From: an uncultured Lachnospiraceae bacterium
GTDB taxonomy: Bacteria > Bacillota > Clostridia > Lachnospirales > Lachnospiraceae
Length of the DNA: 64,000 nt
Direction of reading: 5' to 3'
Assembly (NCBI GenBank): GCA_900316165.1
Contig: ONBW01000004.1
Coordinates: 1 to 64,000 of the forward strand
The translations under genes were made by a program, and so were the position numbers. The first letter of the stretch is position 1; every line of letters begins with the position of its first letter. The notes beneath the pieces are model-generated. The model saw only the letters and a list, made by a program, of their open reading frames with translations, was not told the origin of the DNA and did no database searches. Below, piece by piece: positions 8,774 to 16,590 of this stretch.

Positions 8774-9778
8774 TTAGATTGCTACTGGAATATCTTTTAT
8801 CTGCTCACCGGTTTCATAATTATCCAACCGAACGTCATCTCTCGTAAATGAGTAGAAGTCGTGCTTCTCTGGGTTAAGCCAAAAGGTTGGTGCCGGATGC
8901 TCCGGGCGGGAGATCAGCTCTTCTACGAGAGGGATATGCCTGTCGTAGATATGGGCGTCTGCTATCACATGGAGCAGCACGCCAGGGACCATGTCGACAT
9001 GGCGGGCTATCATCGCAAGAAGCACCGCATACTGGCAGACGTTCCAGTTATTTGCTGTAAGCGTGTCCTGTGAACGTTGATTTAGGAGCATGTTCAGGAC
9101 CTTCTGTCCGTTTTCCTCTGTGACATTGAAGGTGCAGCTGTACGCACAAGGGTAAAGGTTCATCTCCGGCAGGTCCTTGAAATCATAGAGATTTGTCATG
9201 ATACGCCTCGAGAACGGGTGAACCTTCAGATCGTACAAAACCTTGTCGACCTGGTCCATCAGATAGACCTTCTCGCATATATCGTACCAGACGTGATGCG
9301 GCTCAGTTAAGTCATCGAGCTCTTCCTCAGTATCCAGATTCAGATAAACCCCGCGGCTTTTTATGACCTTCAGAAGATTCTTCTCCAGGTCGTCTCCGTA
9401 GGCTTTTTTTATGCCCTCATCTGTCACATCCCTCCAAAGATATTTTTTCTTAAGCTGATAACCGTAGGCCTTTCCGATGCTTCCGTCAGCATCCGCCCAC
9501 TCGTCCCAGATGTGGGAATGCAGCTCGTGGATGTTATTTGACTTCTTCTGCCAGATCCAGAGGATCTCATCTGTCGCGCTCTTGATAGCGGTACGCCTAA
9601 GGGTTACTGCCGGAAACTCCTCGCGGAGATCGTAGCGGTTTACGACGCCAAACTGCTTTATCGTATAGGCTGCCTCGCCGTCCGGCCAGTGCGGGCGCAC
9701 GGCCTCACCCTTTGTATCTGTGCCGTTGTCTATGATATCGCGGCACATCCTTTTAAAAATAACGTCTGCCTGGCTCAT
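8774..9778 (-). CDS. thyA: Thymidylate synthase (divergent ThyA-type)
   Basis: The 334-residue protein fits thymidylate synthase, which methylates dUMP using methylene-tetrahydrofolate. The catalytic Cys is in NLYPCAYSCTFNV; the common enzyme has PPCH at this place. The nucleotide-binding Arg region is QRSQDTLTANNWNVCQYAVL, and the C-terminal His block is VIADAHIYDRH. It is longer than the E. coli enzyme (264 residues) and belongs to a diverged clostridial branch. It precedes folA by 13 bp, which supports the call. The unusual active-site residues are noted as a finding. Confidence 0.88.
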   Translation of the reverse strand: MSQADVIFKRMCRDIIDNGTDTKGEAVRPHWPDGEAAYTIKQFGVVNRYDLREEFPAVTLRRTAIKSATDEILWIWQKKSNNIHELHSHIWDEWADADGSIGKAYGYQLKKKYLWRDVTDEGIKKAYGDDLEKNLLKVIKSRGVYLNLDTEEELDDLTEPHHVWYDICEKVYLMDQVDKVLYDLKVHPFSRRIMTNLYDFKDLPEMNLYPCAYSCTFNVTEENGQKVLNMLLNQRSQDTLTANNWNVCQYAVLLAMIARHVDMVPGVLLHVIADAHIYDRHIPLVEELISRPEHPAPTFWLNPEKHDFYSFTRDDVRLDNYETGEQIKDIPVAI

Positions 9779-9794
9779 CCGATTTTCCTTTCCA

Positions 9795-10577
9795 CTAAAT
9801 TATTCCGCCGATTTCCTCAACCGAAAGCACAGGTTCATAATTCTTACATCCGACCCGCTTTCTCATCGCATTGAGGCGTTTTTCCTTTTCTGCCTCTGAC
9901 AGCTCGAAGCTGTTTATAAAAATACTGTCCATTCCCACCGAAGCAGCTATCCCGATATCTGAATCATAGTCGTTTCCTACCATGACACAGTCTTCTTTTT
10001 TCAAGCCATACTCCTCAAGAAGCTCAAGCATAAAGGCCGGGTCCGGCTTTCTTACCTCTTTCTTTGAAGAGATATAAATCCCATCGAAGTAGCTTACAAG
10101 CCCCGTCTGTTCTATCTCCGGCATTGTAAAAATATACTGCGCGTTCGACAGCAGGTACACGCCGCAGCCACGCTCCTTTAAGGTCCGAAGCACTTTTTCA
10201 GTGTTGTCATAGGCCTTAAGCCTCTTTCTGGAAAGTACTCTGAACGCATTCGCGATAAAGGTCGAAAAAGCCTTCATCTGGTTAAATGGGACCTCAAGCA
10301 CTGACTCATGGTGGTGTCTTGCCTCCATATAAAGCCTTTCAAATACTTCCTCAAGAGATATCTCCGGGTATTCTGTCCCGATTTCCTTTGCGAGTATTTC
10401 TTCCTCCTCCTTCACATCCGCGAGGTAGGCCTTATGCAGCTCCTGCGGCTTATAGTCTGCCCCATAAACCGAATAAAGCTGTGCCATCCGCTTCCACAGC
10501 GCCGGGCTCTCTTCATTTGTCTCTATATCAATCAGCGTCCCATACAGATCAAAGATGTAGTTGGCATATCGTCTCAT
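9795..10577 (-). CDS. HAD-family hydrolase
   Basis: This 260-residue protein has the haloacid dehalogenase fold. Motif I is FDLYGTLIDI at residues 9-18 (nucleophile Asp10), motif II is LLSNAQ, the motif III Lys lies in KKEVRKPDPAFML, and motif IV is VGNDYDSDIGIAAS. A helical cap of roughly 90 residues follows motif I, as in subclass I phosphatases. It is probably a small-molecule phosphatase with unknown substrate. It is the first gene of the thyA-folA-ilvBN unit, 16 bp before thyA, with AGGAG before the ATG and a good promoter upstream. Confidence 0.88.
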   Translation of the reverse strand: MRRYANYIFDLYGTLIDIETNEESPALWKRMAQLYSVYGADYKPQELHKAYLADVKEEEEILAKEIGTEYPEISLEEVFERLYMEARHHHESVLEVPFNQMKAFSTFIANAFRVLSRKRLKAYDNTEKVLRTLKERGCGVYLLSNAQYIFTMPEIEQTGLVSYFDGIYISSKKEVRKPDPAFMLELLEEYGLKKEDCVMVGNDYDSDIGIAASVGMDSIFINSFELSEAEKEKRLNAMRKRVGCKNYEPVLSVEEIGGII

Positions 10578-10622
10578 TCATAGCTCCTGAATCTACTTTC
10601 AAACCATGTTTTAGCGACTAAT

Positions 10623-10651
10623 ATCATATCAGATTGCAGGTAATTTTACAA
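10623..10651 (-). promoter_or_regulatory. Promoter of the HAD-thyA-folA-ilvBN unit
   Basis: On the minus strand TTGTAA (10646-10651) and TATGAT (10623-10628) are exactly 17 bp apart, about 45 bp before the HAD gene start codon. Confidence 0.7.
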
Positions 10652-10715
10652 TCCAGCCACTTTTACGGACTCAGGCTGTTTTTTCATCTCCAGTCCGTAA
10701 TCTTCTACTTATATG

Positions 10716-10746
10716 TAAAAAAAGAACTGCCACTCAGGCAGTTCTT
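10716..10746 (-). terminator. Terminator of tRNA-Gly
   Basis: A perfect 10-bp hairpin (AAGAACTGCC, loop TGAGT) at 10722-10746 is followed by a T run in the minus direction. It begins 6 bp past the tRNA 3' end. Confidence 0.9.
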
Positions 10747-10752
10747 CAAGCG

Positions 10753-10825
10753 AGCGATGGACGGGGCTCGAACCCGCGGTCTCGACCTTGGCAAGGTCGC
10801 GCGTTACCAACTACGCCACCATCGC
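10753..10825 (-). tRNA. tRNA-Gly (anticodon GCC)
   Basis: On the minus strand a 73-nt cloverleaf is present. Acceptor arms are GCGATGG and CCATCGC with discriminator T; the D-arm is normal; the anticodon stem CGACC/GGTCG holds loop TTGCCAA; and the T-arm has GGTTCGAGCC. CCA is not encoded. A promoter and a terminator flank it, so it is a single-gene transcript. Confidence 0.97.
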
Positions 10826-10864
10826 ATTTATCTCTGTCGTCTGCTCTTGCCGGCGACAATGAAT

Positions 10865-10893
10865 ACTATACTAGAATCGGGGTCTAAAGTCAA
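10865..10893 (-). promoter_or_regulatory. Promoter of tRNA-Gly
   Basis: On the minus strand TTGACT (10888-10893) and TATAGT (10865-10870) are 17 bp apart, 40 bp before the tRNA 5' end. Confidence 0.8.
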
Positions 10894-10964
10894 GCATTTT
10901 TTAAAAAATTTTAAATTCGCAAAATTGGAAGCGCGTCAATAATTTATCTAAATTTTCGCAATTT

Positions 10965-11936
10965 TTACGGATTACACCTCTTACACGGCTCATATCCCTC
11001 TTTAATAAGGGTGCTGCGCTTTTCCTTAACTGTCTTTTTATTATGGGCTGCCATCTGCTTTACTGATGAACACGATGGCTTGTGGAACTTCTTGGTATTG
11101 GTGTTCAGCACGTAGGTGTGCTTGCCGTTATCCTTCTGGGCGCTGTTAGAATTCTCGGTCTTCTCCCTGGTAGAAGGAGTGCTTCCAGTGTACTCAGGAC
11201 CGCTGCTGCTTCCATCGCTGTAGTTGATTGTCACACCAGGCTGGACGTTGTAGCAGAAGATGCAGAACTTCACGCCGTGTCCACTGTCCTCAATGCTCTC
11301 AGCCTCCATCAGCACACCTCTGGCGAGCAGATCCCTGCCCTTGAATACAGGCGTCACGCGGTAGAGGACATGATTGGATGGATTACTTTTCAGATAGTCA
11401 GCGACCTCATCCTCGAACGGCAGCATACCCTCGACATTTAAATATCTGGTACCAGTGATCAGGTTCTTCTCGTTTGCGTTCTCAGCAGTCAGCTGGTAGC
11501 CAATCAGATGACAGCGGTTATAGAGGTAATTTCCATCAATACCAGCGTATTTTACAGTATGCCAGCCGGTAGGTCTAATCATGCCTATAGCTCCGCGGGT
11601 CTTAGTCGGCATCAGATCAGTTCCGATGCATGCAATGGTCTTTGTGCATCTGTCAAGGGAATCGAGCTTGCCGTACTTCTCGTAAGACTTCTTGGATTTC
11701 AGCTGTGACGCGGTAAAATACGGCTTGTTTTTGTTAATCTTCACATACGGGCTCTTTTTATTCCATTTCGGAACCTTAGAATACTTAAAGCCCGAAGGCG
11801 TTGGATTGGCCTCAGCTGTAACAGAACTAACAGATGTCTGTGCCACCTCGCTGCAGCCCGTAAGTCCTGCGGGCGATAGAATCAACGCTGCCGCAAGCAA
11901 TACACCAGTTATTTTCGTAAAAAATTTCTTGTACAT
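10965..11936 (-). CDS. Secreted lipoprotein nuclease, DNA/RNA non-specific type
   Basis: This 323-residue protein has a signal peptide ending in the lipobox LTGC near residues 24-27, so it should be a membrane-anchored extracellular protein. The nuclease core is the block YNRCHLIGYQLTAENANEKN around residue 150, the His of which corresponds to the catalytic His of the NucA/EndA-like beta-beta-alpha-metal family. A Ser/Thr/Asn-rich linker leads to a C-terminal module with C-x(n)-C and CKRC (last 45 residues) that resembles the Ada-type zinc-binding domain. The start at 11936 has GGAGG before it. It may supply nucleotides or degrade external DNA. Confidence 0.82.
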   Translation of the reverse strand: MYKKFFTKITGVLLAAALILSPAGLTGCSEVAQTSVSSVTAEANPTPSGFKYSKVPKWNKKSPYVKINKNKPYFTASQLKSKKSYEKYGKLDSLDRCTKTIACIGTDLMPTKTRGAIGMIRPTGWHTVKYAGIDGNYLYNRCHLIGYQLTAENANEKNLITGTRYLNVEGMLPFEDEVADYLKSNPSNHVLYRVTPVFKGRDLLARGVLMEAESIEDSGHGVKFCIFCYNVQPGVTINYSDGSSSGPEYTGSTPSTREKTENSNSAQKDNGKHTYVLNTNTKKFHKPSCSSVKQMAAHNKKTVKEKRSTLIKEGYEPCKRCNP

Positions 11937-11979
11937 GTTTCCTCCAAAAAATCTTAAGCAGCTGTAAAAACTCAGTATT

Positions 11980-12008
11980 ACTATAAACAAAACCATCGCA
12001 AAAAGCAA
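11980..12008 (-). promoter_or_regulatory. Promoter of the secreted nuclease
   Basis: On the minus strand TTGCTT (12003-12008) and TATAGT (11980-11985) are 17 bp apart. Its position supports the nuclease start at 11936 rather than an in-frame ATG further upstream. It overlaps the divergent azlC promoter region. Confidence 0.55.
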
Positions 12009-12016
12009 TCGGAAGT

Positions 12017-12024
12017 GATACAAT
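12017..12024 (+). promoter_or_regulatory. Extended -10 promoter of azlC
   Basis: TGATACAAT is an extended -10 element (TG plus TACAAT at 12019-12024); the -35 region is weak. Only seven bases separate it from the azlC ATG, and no Shine-Dalgarno sequence is present, so the mRNA should be leaderless or nearly so. Confidence 0.5.
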
Positions 12025-12031
12025 ACCACAT

Positions 12032-12748
12032 ATGGAAAGAAGAGATTTTATAGAGGGCGCCAAAGATTCCCTCGCAATAGTAATCGGATATTTTTCAGTG
12101 AGCTTTACCTTTGGTATCGTGGCTGCTCAGGCGGGTATCTCGCCGCTTTTAGCGACCTTCATGAGCCTTACGAATGTCACGAGCGCCGGACAGTTCGCAG
12201 GCCTGAACCTTATCATAGCTCAGAGCTCGTATATAGAAATGTTCCTCACACAGCTCGTCATAAACCTGCGCTACGGGCTGATGTCACTTTCGCTCTCACA
12301 GCATCTGAATAAAAACGCAACGACCGCCAAGAGGCTTGCGATTGCCTTTGCAAACACAGATGAGATTTTCGCAGTTTCCGTAAGCAAGCCTGACAAGGTC
12401 TCGCCATCCTATATGGCAGGTCTTGAAATCTTCCCGGTAATCAGCTGGGCTGCCGGAACCTTTCTTGGAGCCTTTGCGAACAACCTGCTTCCGGCCGCAG
12501 TCTCATCGGCACTCGGCATAGCACTGTACGGCATGTTCATAGCAATCGTAATGCCGGTCGCAAGGGAAAGAAGAAGTGTTGCCATAGCAGCAGGACTTGC
12601 CGCAGCATTTTCACTGGCTTTTCATTATCTGCCTCTACTTAAAAATGTATCGAGCGGATTTTCAATTATCCTTTGCACAATAGCCGCAAGTGCTATAGCA
12701 GCGGTTATTTTTCCAATACCAGAAGATGACGGAGGAGATGCCTCATGA
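12032..12748 (+). CDS. azlC: AzlC family branched-chain amino acid exporter subunit
   Basis: The 238-residue membrane protein is the large subunit of the AzlCD exporter, known to give resistance to azaleucine and to export branched-chain amino acids. It starts MERRDFIEGAKDSLAIVIGYF, close to the family N-terminus, and has about seven hydrophobic segments, including the motif TNVTSAGQFAGLNLI near residues 47-61. It overlaps azlD by 4 bp (ATGA). No Shine-Dalgarno sequence precedes it and the -10 element is only 7 bp upstream, so translation is probably leaderless. Confidence 0.9.
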   Translation: MERRDFIEGAKDSLAIVIGYFSVSFTFGIVAAQAGISPLLATFMSLTNVTSAGQFAGLNLIIAQSSYIEMFLTQLVINLRYGLMSLSLSQHLNKNATTAKRLAIAFANTDEIFAVSVSKPDKVSPSYMAGLEIFPVISWAAGTFLGAFANNLLPAAVSSALGIALYGMFIAIVMPVARERRSVAIAAGLAAAFSLAFHYLPLLKNVSSGFSIILCTIAASAIAAVIFPIPEDDGGDAS

Positions 12749-13044
12749 AGATATATTCGTACATAATTCTTATGGCAGTGACCACCTACCTGATCAGGAT
12801 GCTGCCGCTCGTGCTTTTCCAGAAGCCGATCAAAAGCCAGTTCGTAAAGAGTTTTCTTTACTATGTGCCTTACACCTGCCTTACCGTAATGACGATTCCG
12901 GCTATTTTTACATGTACAAAAAGTGTCATCAGCGCCACTGTCGGCTTTATCGTGGCGATGATCCTAGGCTTCAATAAAAAAAGCCTCCCGGTCGTGGCCG
13001 CCGCTGCATGTATAGCGGTGTTCATAACCGAGAGGTTCATATAA
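12745..13044 (+). CDS. azlD: AzlD family exporter small subunit
   Basis: This 99-residue hydrophobic protein with three to four membrane segments is the small partner of AzlC. It has the family pattern AVTTYLIRMLPLVLF near residues 11-25 and ends shortly after the last membrane helix. Its ATG overlaps the azlC stop, so the two are translationally coupled. It converges with the small gene at 13054-13317, leaving only 9 bp between stop codons. Confidence 0.9.
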   Translation: MKIYSYIILMAVTTYLIRMLPLVLFQKPIKSQFVKSFLYYVPYTCLTVMTIPAIFTCTKSVISATVGFIVAMILGFNKKSLPVVAAAACIAVFITERFI

Positions 13045-13053
13045 GATCTTTTA

Positions 13054-13317
13054 TTATTTGTTGTCTAAGATGCTTCCCGAATAATCTGAAAGAGCAGAAA
13101 GGTCTATTGGAGTAACGACAGTCTGCTTATCAGCCTCGGCCTCCTTCTGGGCGCTCTGAACCTTTCCATAAAGCGACCAGCCGATCCAAACAACGGCGGC
13201 AGCGCAGATAGCTACAGAAACCAGGGCAGCAATAAACTTATTCCTCTTCTGCTTCTTTACTATCTCTTTTCTGTGAAGCTTCTCCTCTTTATGCTCTTCT
13301 ACTTTTGCCTGACTCAT
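13054..13317 (-). CDS. Small single-span membrane protein, unknown function
   Basis: The 87-residue protein has a highly charged, Lys/Glu-rich N-terminus (residues 1-27), one membrane helix (FIAALVSVAICAAAVVWIGW, about 28-47) and an acidic exported tail. The positive charge before the helix predicts an N-in topology. I do not recognise a family. A strong promoter (TTGCAC-17-TATAAT) and a ribosome site support expression. It sits between azlD and thiE without obvious functional links. Confidence 0.65.
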   Translation of the reverse strand: MSQAKVEEHKEEKLHRKEIVKKQKRNKFIAALVSVAICAAAVVWIGWSLYGKVQSAQKEAEADKQTVVTPIDLSALSDYSGSILDNK

Positions 13318-13371
13318 GAAAAATAATCTCCTTAGAAAAATCTGTGGCCCTTAACGCGAACCATCTGAACT

Positions 13372-13400
13372 ATTATACTTTATTCTTCTCTTTAGTGCAA
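13372..13400 (-). promoter_or_regulatory. Promoter of the 87-residue membrane protein gene
   Basis: On the minus strand TTGCAC (13395-13400) and TATAAT (13372-13377) are 17 bp apart, 55 bp before the ATG. Confidence 0.75.
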
Positions 13401-13419
13401 GGAAAAATAAAAGGGCTTT

Positions 13420-14073
13420 CTACATAGCAATAATTTCACGTAAATCTGAAAGATCGTCCTTCATGCACAGGGACCTTACCGCAACACCGTCTGCTCCCGC
13501 CTCAATGCAGGATGCTGCATTTGAAGTGTTTATGCCGCCGAGTGCATAGACAGGACCGCCAAACTCCTTTGCTGTCTCACGTAAAAAATCAAGTCCTCTC
13601 GGCTTCACACCAGGCTTGCAGCTCGTCTCAAAAATATTGCTGGCGCAGATGAACGGAACCTTCTCACGCTTTGCGTCCGCTAACTCATTAACATCGTGGA
13701 CAGTCATGCCATACTTCAGCTGAATTTTTCTAAAATCCACTATCGACATGCCGCCTGCTTCTCTTCTTGAAAAAAACAGCTCATCCGGCCATTCTTCAGA
13801 AGGATGATATTTGAGAAAAAGCGTAAGAGCCTCATAATGATCATGCCAGATAAGCCTGGTTTTTCCTGAACCTACCCGCTTCTTAATATCTATGTAGAGG
13901 TCCGTATAGTCAATACCCGACAGCAGCTTCTCACGGATTATAATGCCTTCCGGGTGCTCGTCTGCAATCTTACCGACAGCTTCGATAAAAGGAGCCTTCC
14001 AGACTCTGTATGCCAGGTCCTCGATTTTGCCATCAGGAAGAAGAGTATGATCTGTGAAGCATAATACTTTCAT
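13420..14073 (-). CDS. thiE: Thiamine-phosphate synthase
   Basis: The 217-residue TIM-barrel enzyme joins the thiazole and pyrimidine phosphates to thiamine phosphate. Visible family elements include the diphosphate-binding IIIREKLL near residue 42, the GMTVHDVNELADA block, CASNIFETSCKPGVKPRGLDFL where ThiE has its STKPG loop, and ALGGINTSNAASCIEAGADGVAVRS near the C-terminus. The start at 14073 is chosen for its fit to ThiE (MKVLCFTDH) and an AGGTGA ribosome site; an upstream start would add 17 residues. It has its own promoter although it follows thiH. Confidence 0.87.
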   Translation of the reverse strand: MKVLCFTDHTLLPDGKIEDLAYRVWKAPFIEAVGKIADEHPEGIIIREKLLSGIDYTDLYIDIKKRVGSGKTRLIWHDHYEALTLFLKYHPSEEWPDELFFSRREAGGMSIVDFRKIQLKYGMTVHDVNELADAKREKVPFICASNIFETSCKPGVKPRGLDFLRETAKEFGGPVYALGGINTSNAASCIEAGADGVAVRSLCMKDDLSDLREIIAM

Positions 14074-14175
14074 AAAATCACCTGAAAAAATATCTCTGCC
14101 ACAGGTTCCAAATCGTAGAAACAACTATTCAATGAACCTCATGGCAGATCATTAAGTCACGTTTTTAACGCTGAT

Positions 14176-14204
14176 ATCATATCACATCACAGATTATTGC
14201 TCAA
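14176..14204 (-). promoter_or_regulatory. Promoter of thiE
   Basis: On the minus strand TTGAGC (14199-14204) and TATGAT (14176-14181) are 17 bp apart, about 100 bp before the thiE start. The element resembles the HAD-gene promoter. No TPP riboswitch is visible in the leader. Confidence 0.5.
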
Positions 14205-14210
14205 CATTTT

Positions 14211-15473
14211 TCAGCCTACGTAGAGATAATCGTTTGTTACAGGCTGCATGCCTTCCTTCTCCATGTCTGAATACATAGAATCAAATGAACGCGTGTCAGC
14301 AATCTCGAACTGCTCGTCACCTGTGTCCACCTCCTCGGTGTGGGTGTACTTTGCCTCGTGATCCCCGATACCCGTCGATACTCCTGCCGAGACTTTGGTA
14401 GCGGCTACTTTTACAATGCCGTTTCTGAAGCGCTTGGTCTCTCGGGAACTTACAACGATGCCTGCATATGGCAGGAACATTCTGTAGGCACATAGGATCT
14501 GAGTCAGCTGTGCCTCGCCGACGTCAAGAGGGTTTATTTTTTCATTATTTATGATAGGGCGCAGACGCGGGCAGGAAAGCGAATACTCAACCCATGGGTA
14601 CTTTCTCTGCAGATAGTACACATGAAGTCCTGTCGCAAGTGCGTCCTTTCTGAAATCTGAAAGTCCAAGCAGTGCTGAGAATCCTACTCCTCTCATGCCA
14701 CCGAGGATTGCCCTCTCCTGGGACTCAAATCTGTATGGGAAAATTCTCTTGTGACCTAACAGGTGGAGTGTCTCATATTTTTTCGAGTCGTAGGTCTCCT
14801 GGAAGACTGTTACATAATCGGCTCCGCACTCATGCCAATACTTGTAGGTATCGATGTTTGCAGGATATACTTCGAGGCTTACGTTTCTGAAATACTCCTT
14901 CGCGAGCTTACAGGCCTCACCGATATACTCGATTGAGCTCTTCTTTTTGCTCTCACCTGTGAGGATCAGGATTTCCTCGATGCCGGTCTTTGCGATGACC
15001 TCCATCTCGTGTCTTATCTCTTCCTTATCGAGCTGCTTTCTGTGAATGTCGTTGTAGCAGTTGAAGCCACAGTAGATGCAGTAATTCTCACAGTAGTTAG
15101 CTATATAGAGCGGAGTGAACAGGTAAACGGTATTTCCGAAATGCTTTCCTGTCTCATAGTGTGCTCTCTCTGCCATCTCATTCAGATGTGGAAAGGCTGC
15201 CGGCGAAAGCAGAGCCTTGAAGTCCTCGACATCGATGACTCTTTTATGCAGAGCGCGTCTTACATCCATATCTGTGTATTTGTTGTAGTCATAATTATTC
15301 ATCTCGTTTATGACAGTATTGCGGATTGTCGGATCTATCTGGTCCATTCCCGGCATAAACTTCATGCAGTCAGTACGGCTCGAAGGATCTGACTCGAGCT
15401 CGTGCTTTCTATTAAGAGCCGCCTCACTCAGCTGCTTTCCATCTACAAAAAATTGATTTTTCTTACCTTCCAT
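14211..15473 (-). CDS. thiH: 2-iminoacetate synthase (radical SAM)
   Basis: The 420-residue radical SAM enzyme cleaves tyrosine to dehydroglycine (2-iminoacetate) plus p-cresol, supplying the glycine-derived part of the thiamine thiazole in anaerobes. The [4Fe-4S] motif is CENYCIYCGFNC near residues 133-144, the CxxxCxxC form. Downstream are the SAM-binding ILILTGESKK and a normal C-terminal domain. It follows thiG by 51 bp in the same direction, and its product works with ThiG and ThiS. Confidence 0.94.
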   Translation of the reverse strand: MEGKKNQFFVDGKQLSEAALNRKHELESDPSSRTDCMKFMPGMDQIDPTIRNTVINEMNNYDYNKYTDMDVRRALHKRVIDVEDFKALLSPAAFPHLNEMAERAHYETGKHFGNTVYLFTPLYIANYCENYCIYCGFNCYNDIHRKQLDKEEIRHEMEVIAKTGIEEILILTGESKKKSSIEYIGEACKLAKEYFRNVSLEVYPANIDTYKYWHECGADYVTVFQETYDSKKYETLHLLGHKRIFPYRFESQERAILGGMRGVGFSALLGLSDFRKDALATGLHVYYLQRKYPWVEYSLSCPRLRPIINNEKINPLDVGEAQLTQILCAYRMFLPYAGIVVSSRETKRFRNGIVKVAATKVSAGVSTGIGDHEAKYTHTEEVDTGDEQFEIADTRSFDSMYSDMEKEGMQPVTNDYLYVG

Positions 15474-15524
15474 TTTGTTCCTTTCTTTAAAAAATGAAGA
15501 ACGCTCTCACCTACAGGCTTTCGG

Positions 15525-16289
15525 TCATCTAAGAAATCCTAAAAGCGGATCTGAAGCCTCGGCTCCACGCTCGAGCACACGGCCGGTGCCAGCCAAATAA
15601 GCCTTTCTACCAGCGCGGATTGCATCGCCAAAAGCGCTTGCCATCTGCTCTACATTTCCGGCAGTAGCGATAGCTGTGTTGCACATTACGGCAGCAGCGC
15701 CCATCTCCATGGCAGCGCAGGCCTCAGACGGCTTGCCGATTCCAGCGTCTACAATAATAGGAAGGTCGATCTCATCGATAAGGATCTGGATAAACTCCTT
15801 GGTCGAGAGACCTCTGTTTGAGCCAATCGGCGAAGCAAGCGGCATGATGGCAGCTGCACCGGCATCTCTTAAAGCTCTTGCCGCATACAGATCCGGATAC
15901 ATATACGGAAGCACCACAAATCCCTCTTTTGAAAGCATTTCAGTCGCTTTTACGGTCTCGTTGTTATCCGGCAGCAGATACTTTGTATCGCCCATTATCT
16001 CAATCTTGACATAATCACCGCAGCCAAGCTCCCTGGACAGATGTGCTATCCTTACAGCCTCCTCGGCATTTCTTGCACCCGAAGTATTTGGAAGCAGCGT
16101 AACGTTATCCGGGATGTACTCGAGGATATTCTCATGCTTCTGCGTATTTGCACGTCTTACAGAACAGGTGATGATCTCAGCACCAGCCTCTTCTACTGCA
16201 GCCTTTATCAGATCAACAGAATATTTTCCAGAACCTAAAATAAATCTTGAAGTAAACTCCTTGTTTCCTAAAGTAAATGTGTCGCTCAT
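15525..16289 (-). CDS. thiG: Thiazole synthase
   Basis: The 254-residue TIM-barrel enzyme builds the thiazole phosphate from deoxyxylulose 5-phosphate, dehydroglycine and ThiS thiocarboxylate. Family motifs include [13 protein letters not shown] at residues 12-24, [16 protein letters not shown] near 41-56, VKIEIMGD with the substrate region, and [32 protein letters not shown] near 180-210. It lies between thiS and thiH. Length is normal. Confidence 0.95.
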   Translation of the reverse strand: MSDTFTLGNKEFTSRFILGSGKYSVDLIKAAVEEAGAEIITCSVRRANTQKHENILEYIPDNVTLLPNTSGARNAEEAVRIAHLSRELGCGDYVKIEIMGDTKYLLPDNNETVKATEMLSKEGFVVLPYMYPDLYAARALRDAGAAAIMPLASPIGSNRGLSTKEFIQILIDEIDLPIIVDAGIGKPSEACAAMEMGAAAVMCNTAIATAGNVEQMASAFGDAIRAGRKAYLAGTGRVLERGAEASDPLLGFLR

Positions 16290-16373
16290 AATAACCTTTC
16301 TACTACACTTTTCTTCTTTGTAACTTTTCCTGCAGTCCTTTAAACGTATGATTTTATGGACAGCTTTTCTTCT

Positions 16374-16571
16374 TCAGAAGGCTCCGCCTCCCATAAACTG
16401 CACAATCTCCACTACATCCTCCTCTCCCGGCACGTATTTTTCATACTCATCCTTAGGAAGGATCTCTTCATTTAATTCAACAGCTACCATCTCCTTTTTG
16501 AGACCCATATCCTCAATGATCTGCATCACGGACCTGCCGTCAGGCGTACACTTTTCACCGTTTATCTGCAT
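16374..16571 (-). CDS. thiS: ThiS sulfur carrier with Ala-Phe after the diglycine
   Basis: The 65-residue beta-grasp protein should carry sulfur as a C-terminal thiocarboxylate to ThiG. It starts MQINGEK, has the fold pattern VAVELNEEILPKDEYEKY in the middle, and ends QFMGGGAF. In ordinary ThiS the chain ends at Gly-Gly; here two residues, Ala-Phe, follow. Such tails occur in QbsE-type carriers, where a JAMM protease removes them before adenylation. The start at 16571 has AGGAGG 6 bp upstream. No thiF gene is in this cluster. It is the first gene before thiG. Confidence 0.88.
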   Translation of the reverse strand: MQINGEKCTPDGRSVMQIIEDMGLKKEMVAVELNEEILPKDEYEKYVPGEEDVVEIVQFMGGGAF

Positions 16572-16590
16572 TAGCACCTCCTTTTCTGAA

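Noticed and set aside
10664..10700. Inverted repeat TTACGGACT/AGTCCGTAA as a terminator
   Set aside because: The 20-nt loop contains the T run itself, and no gene ends there on either strand that needs it; its role is unclear.
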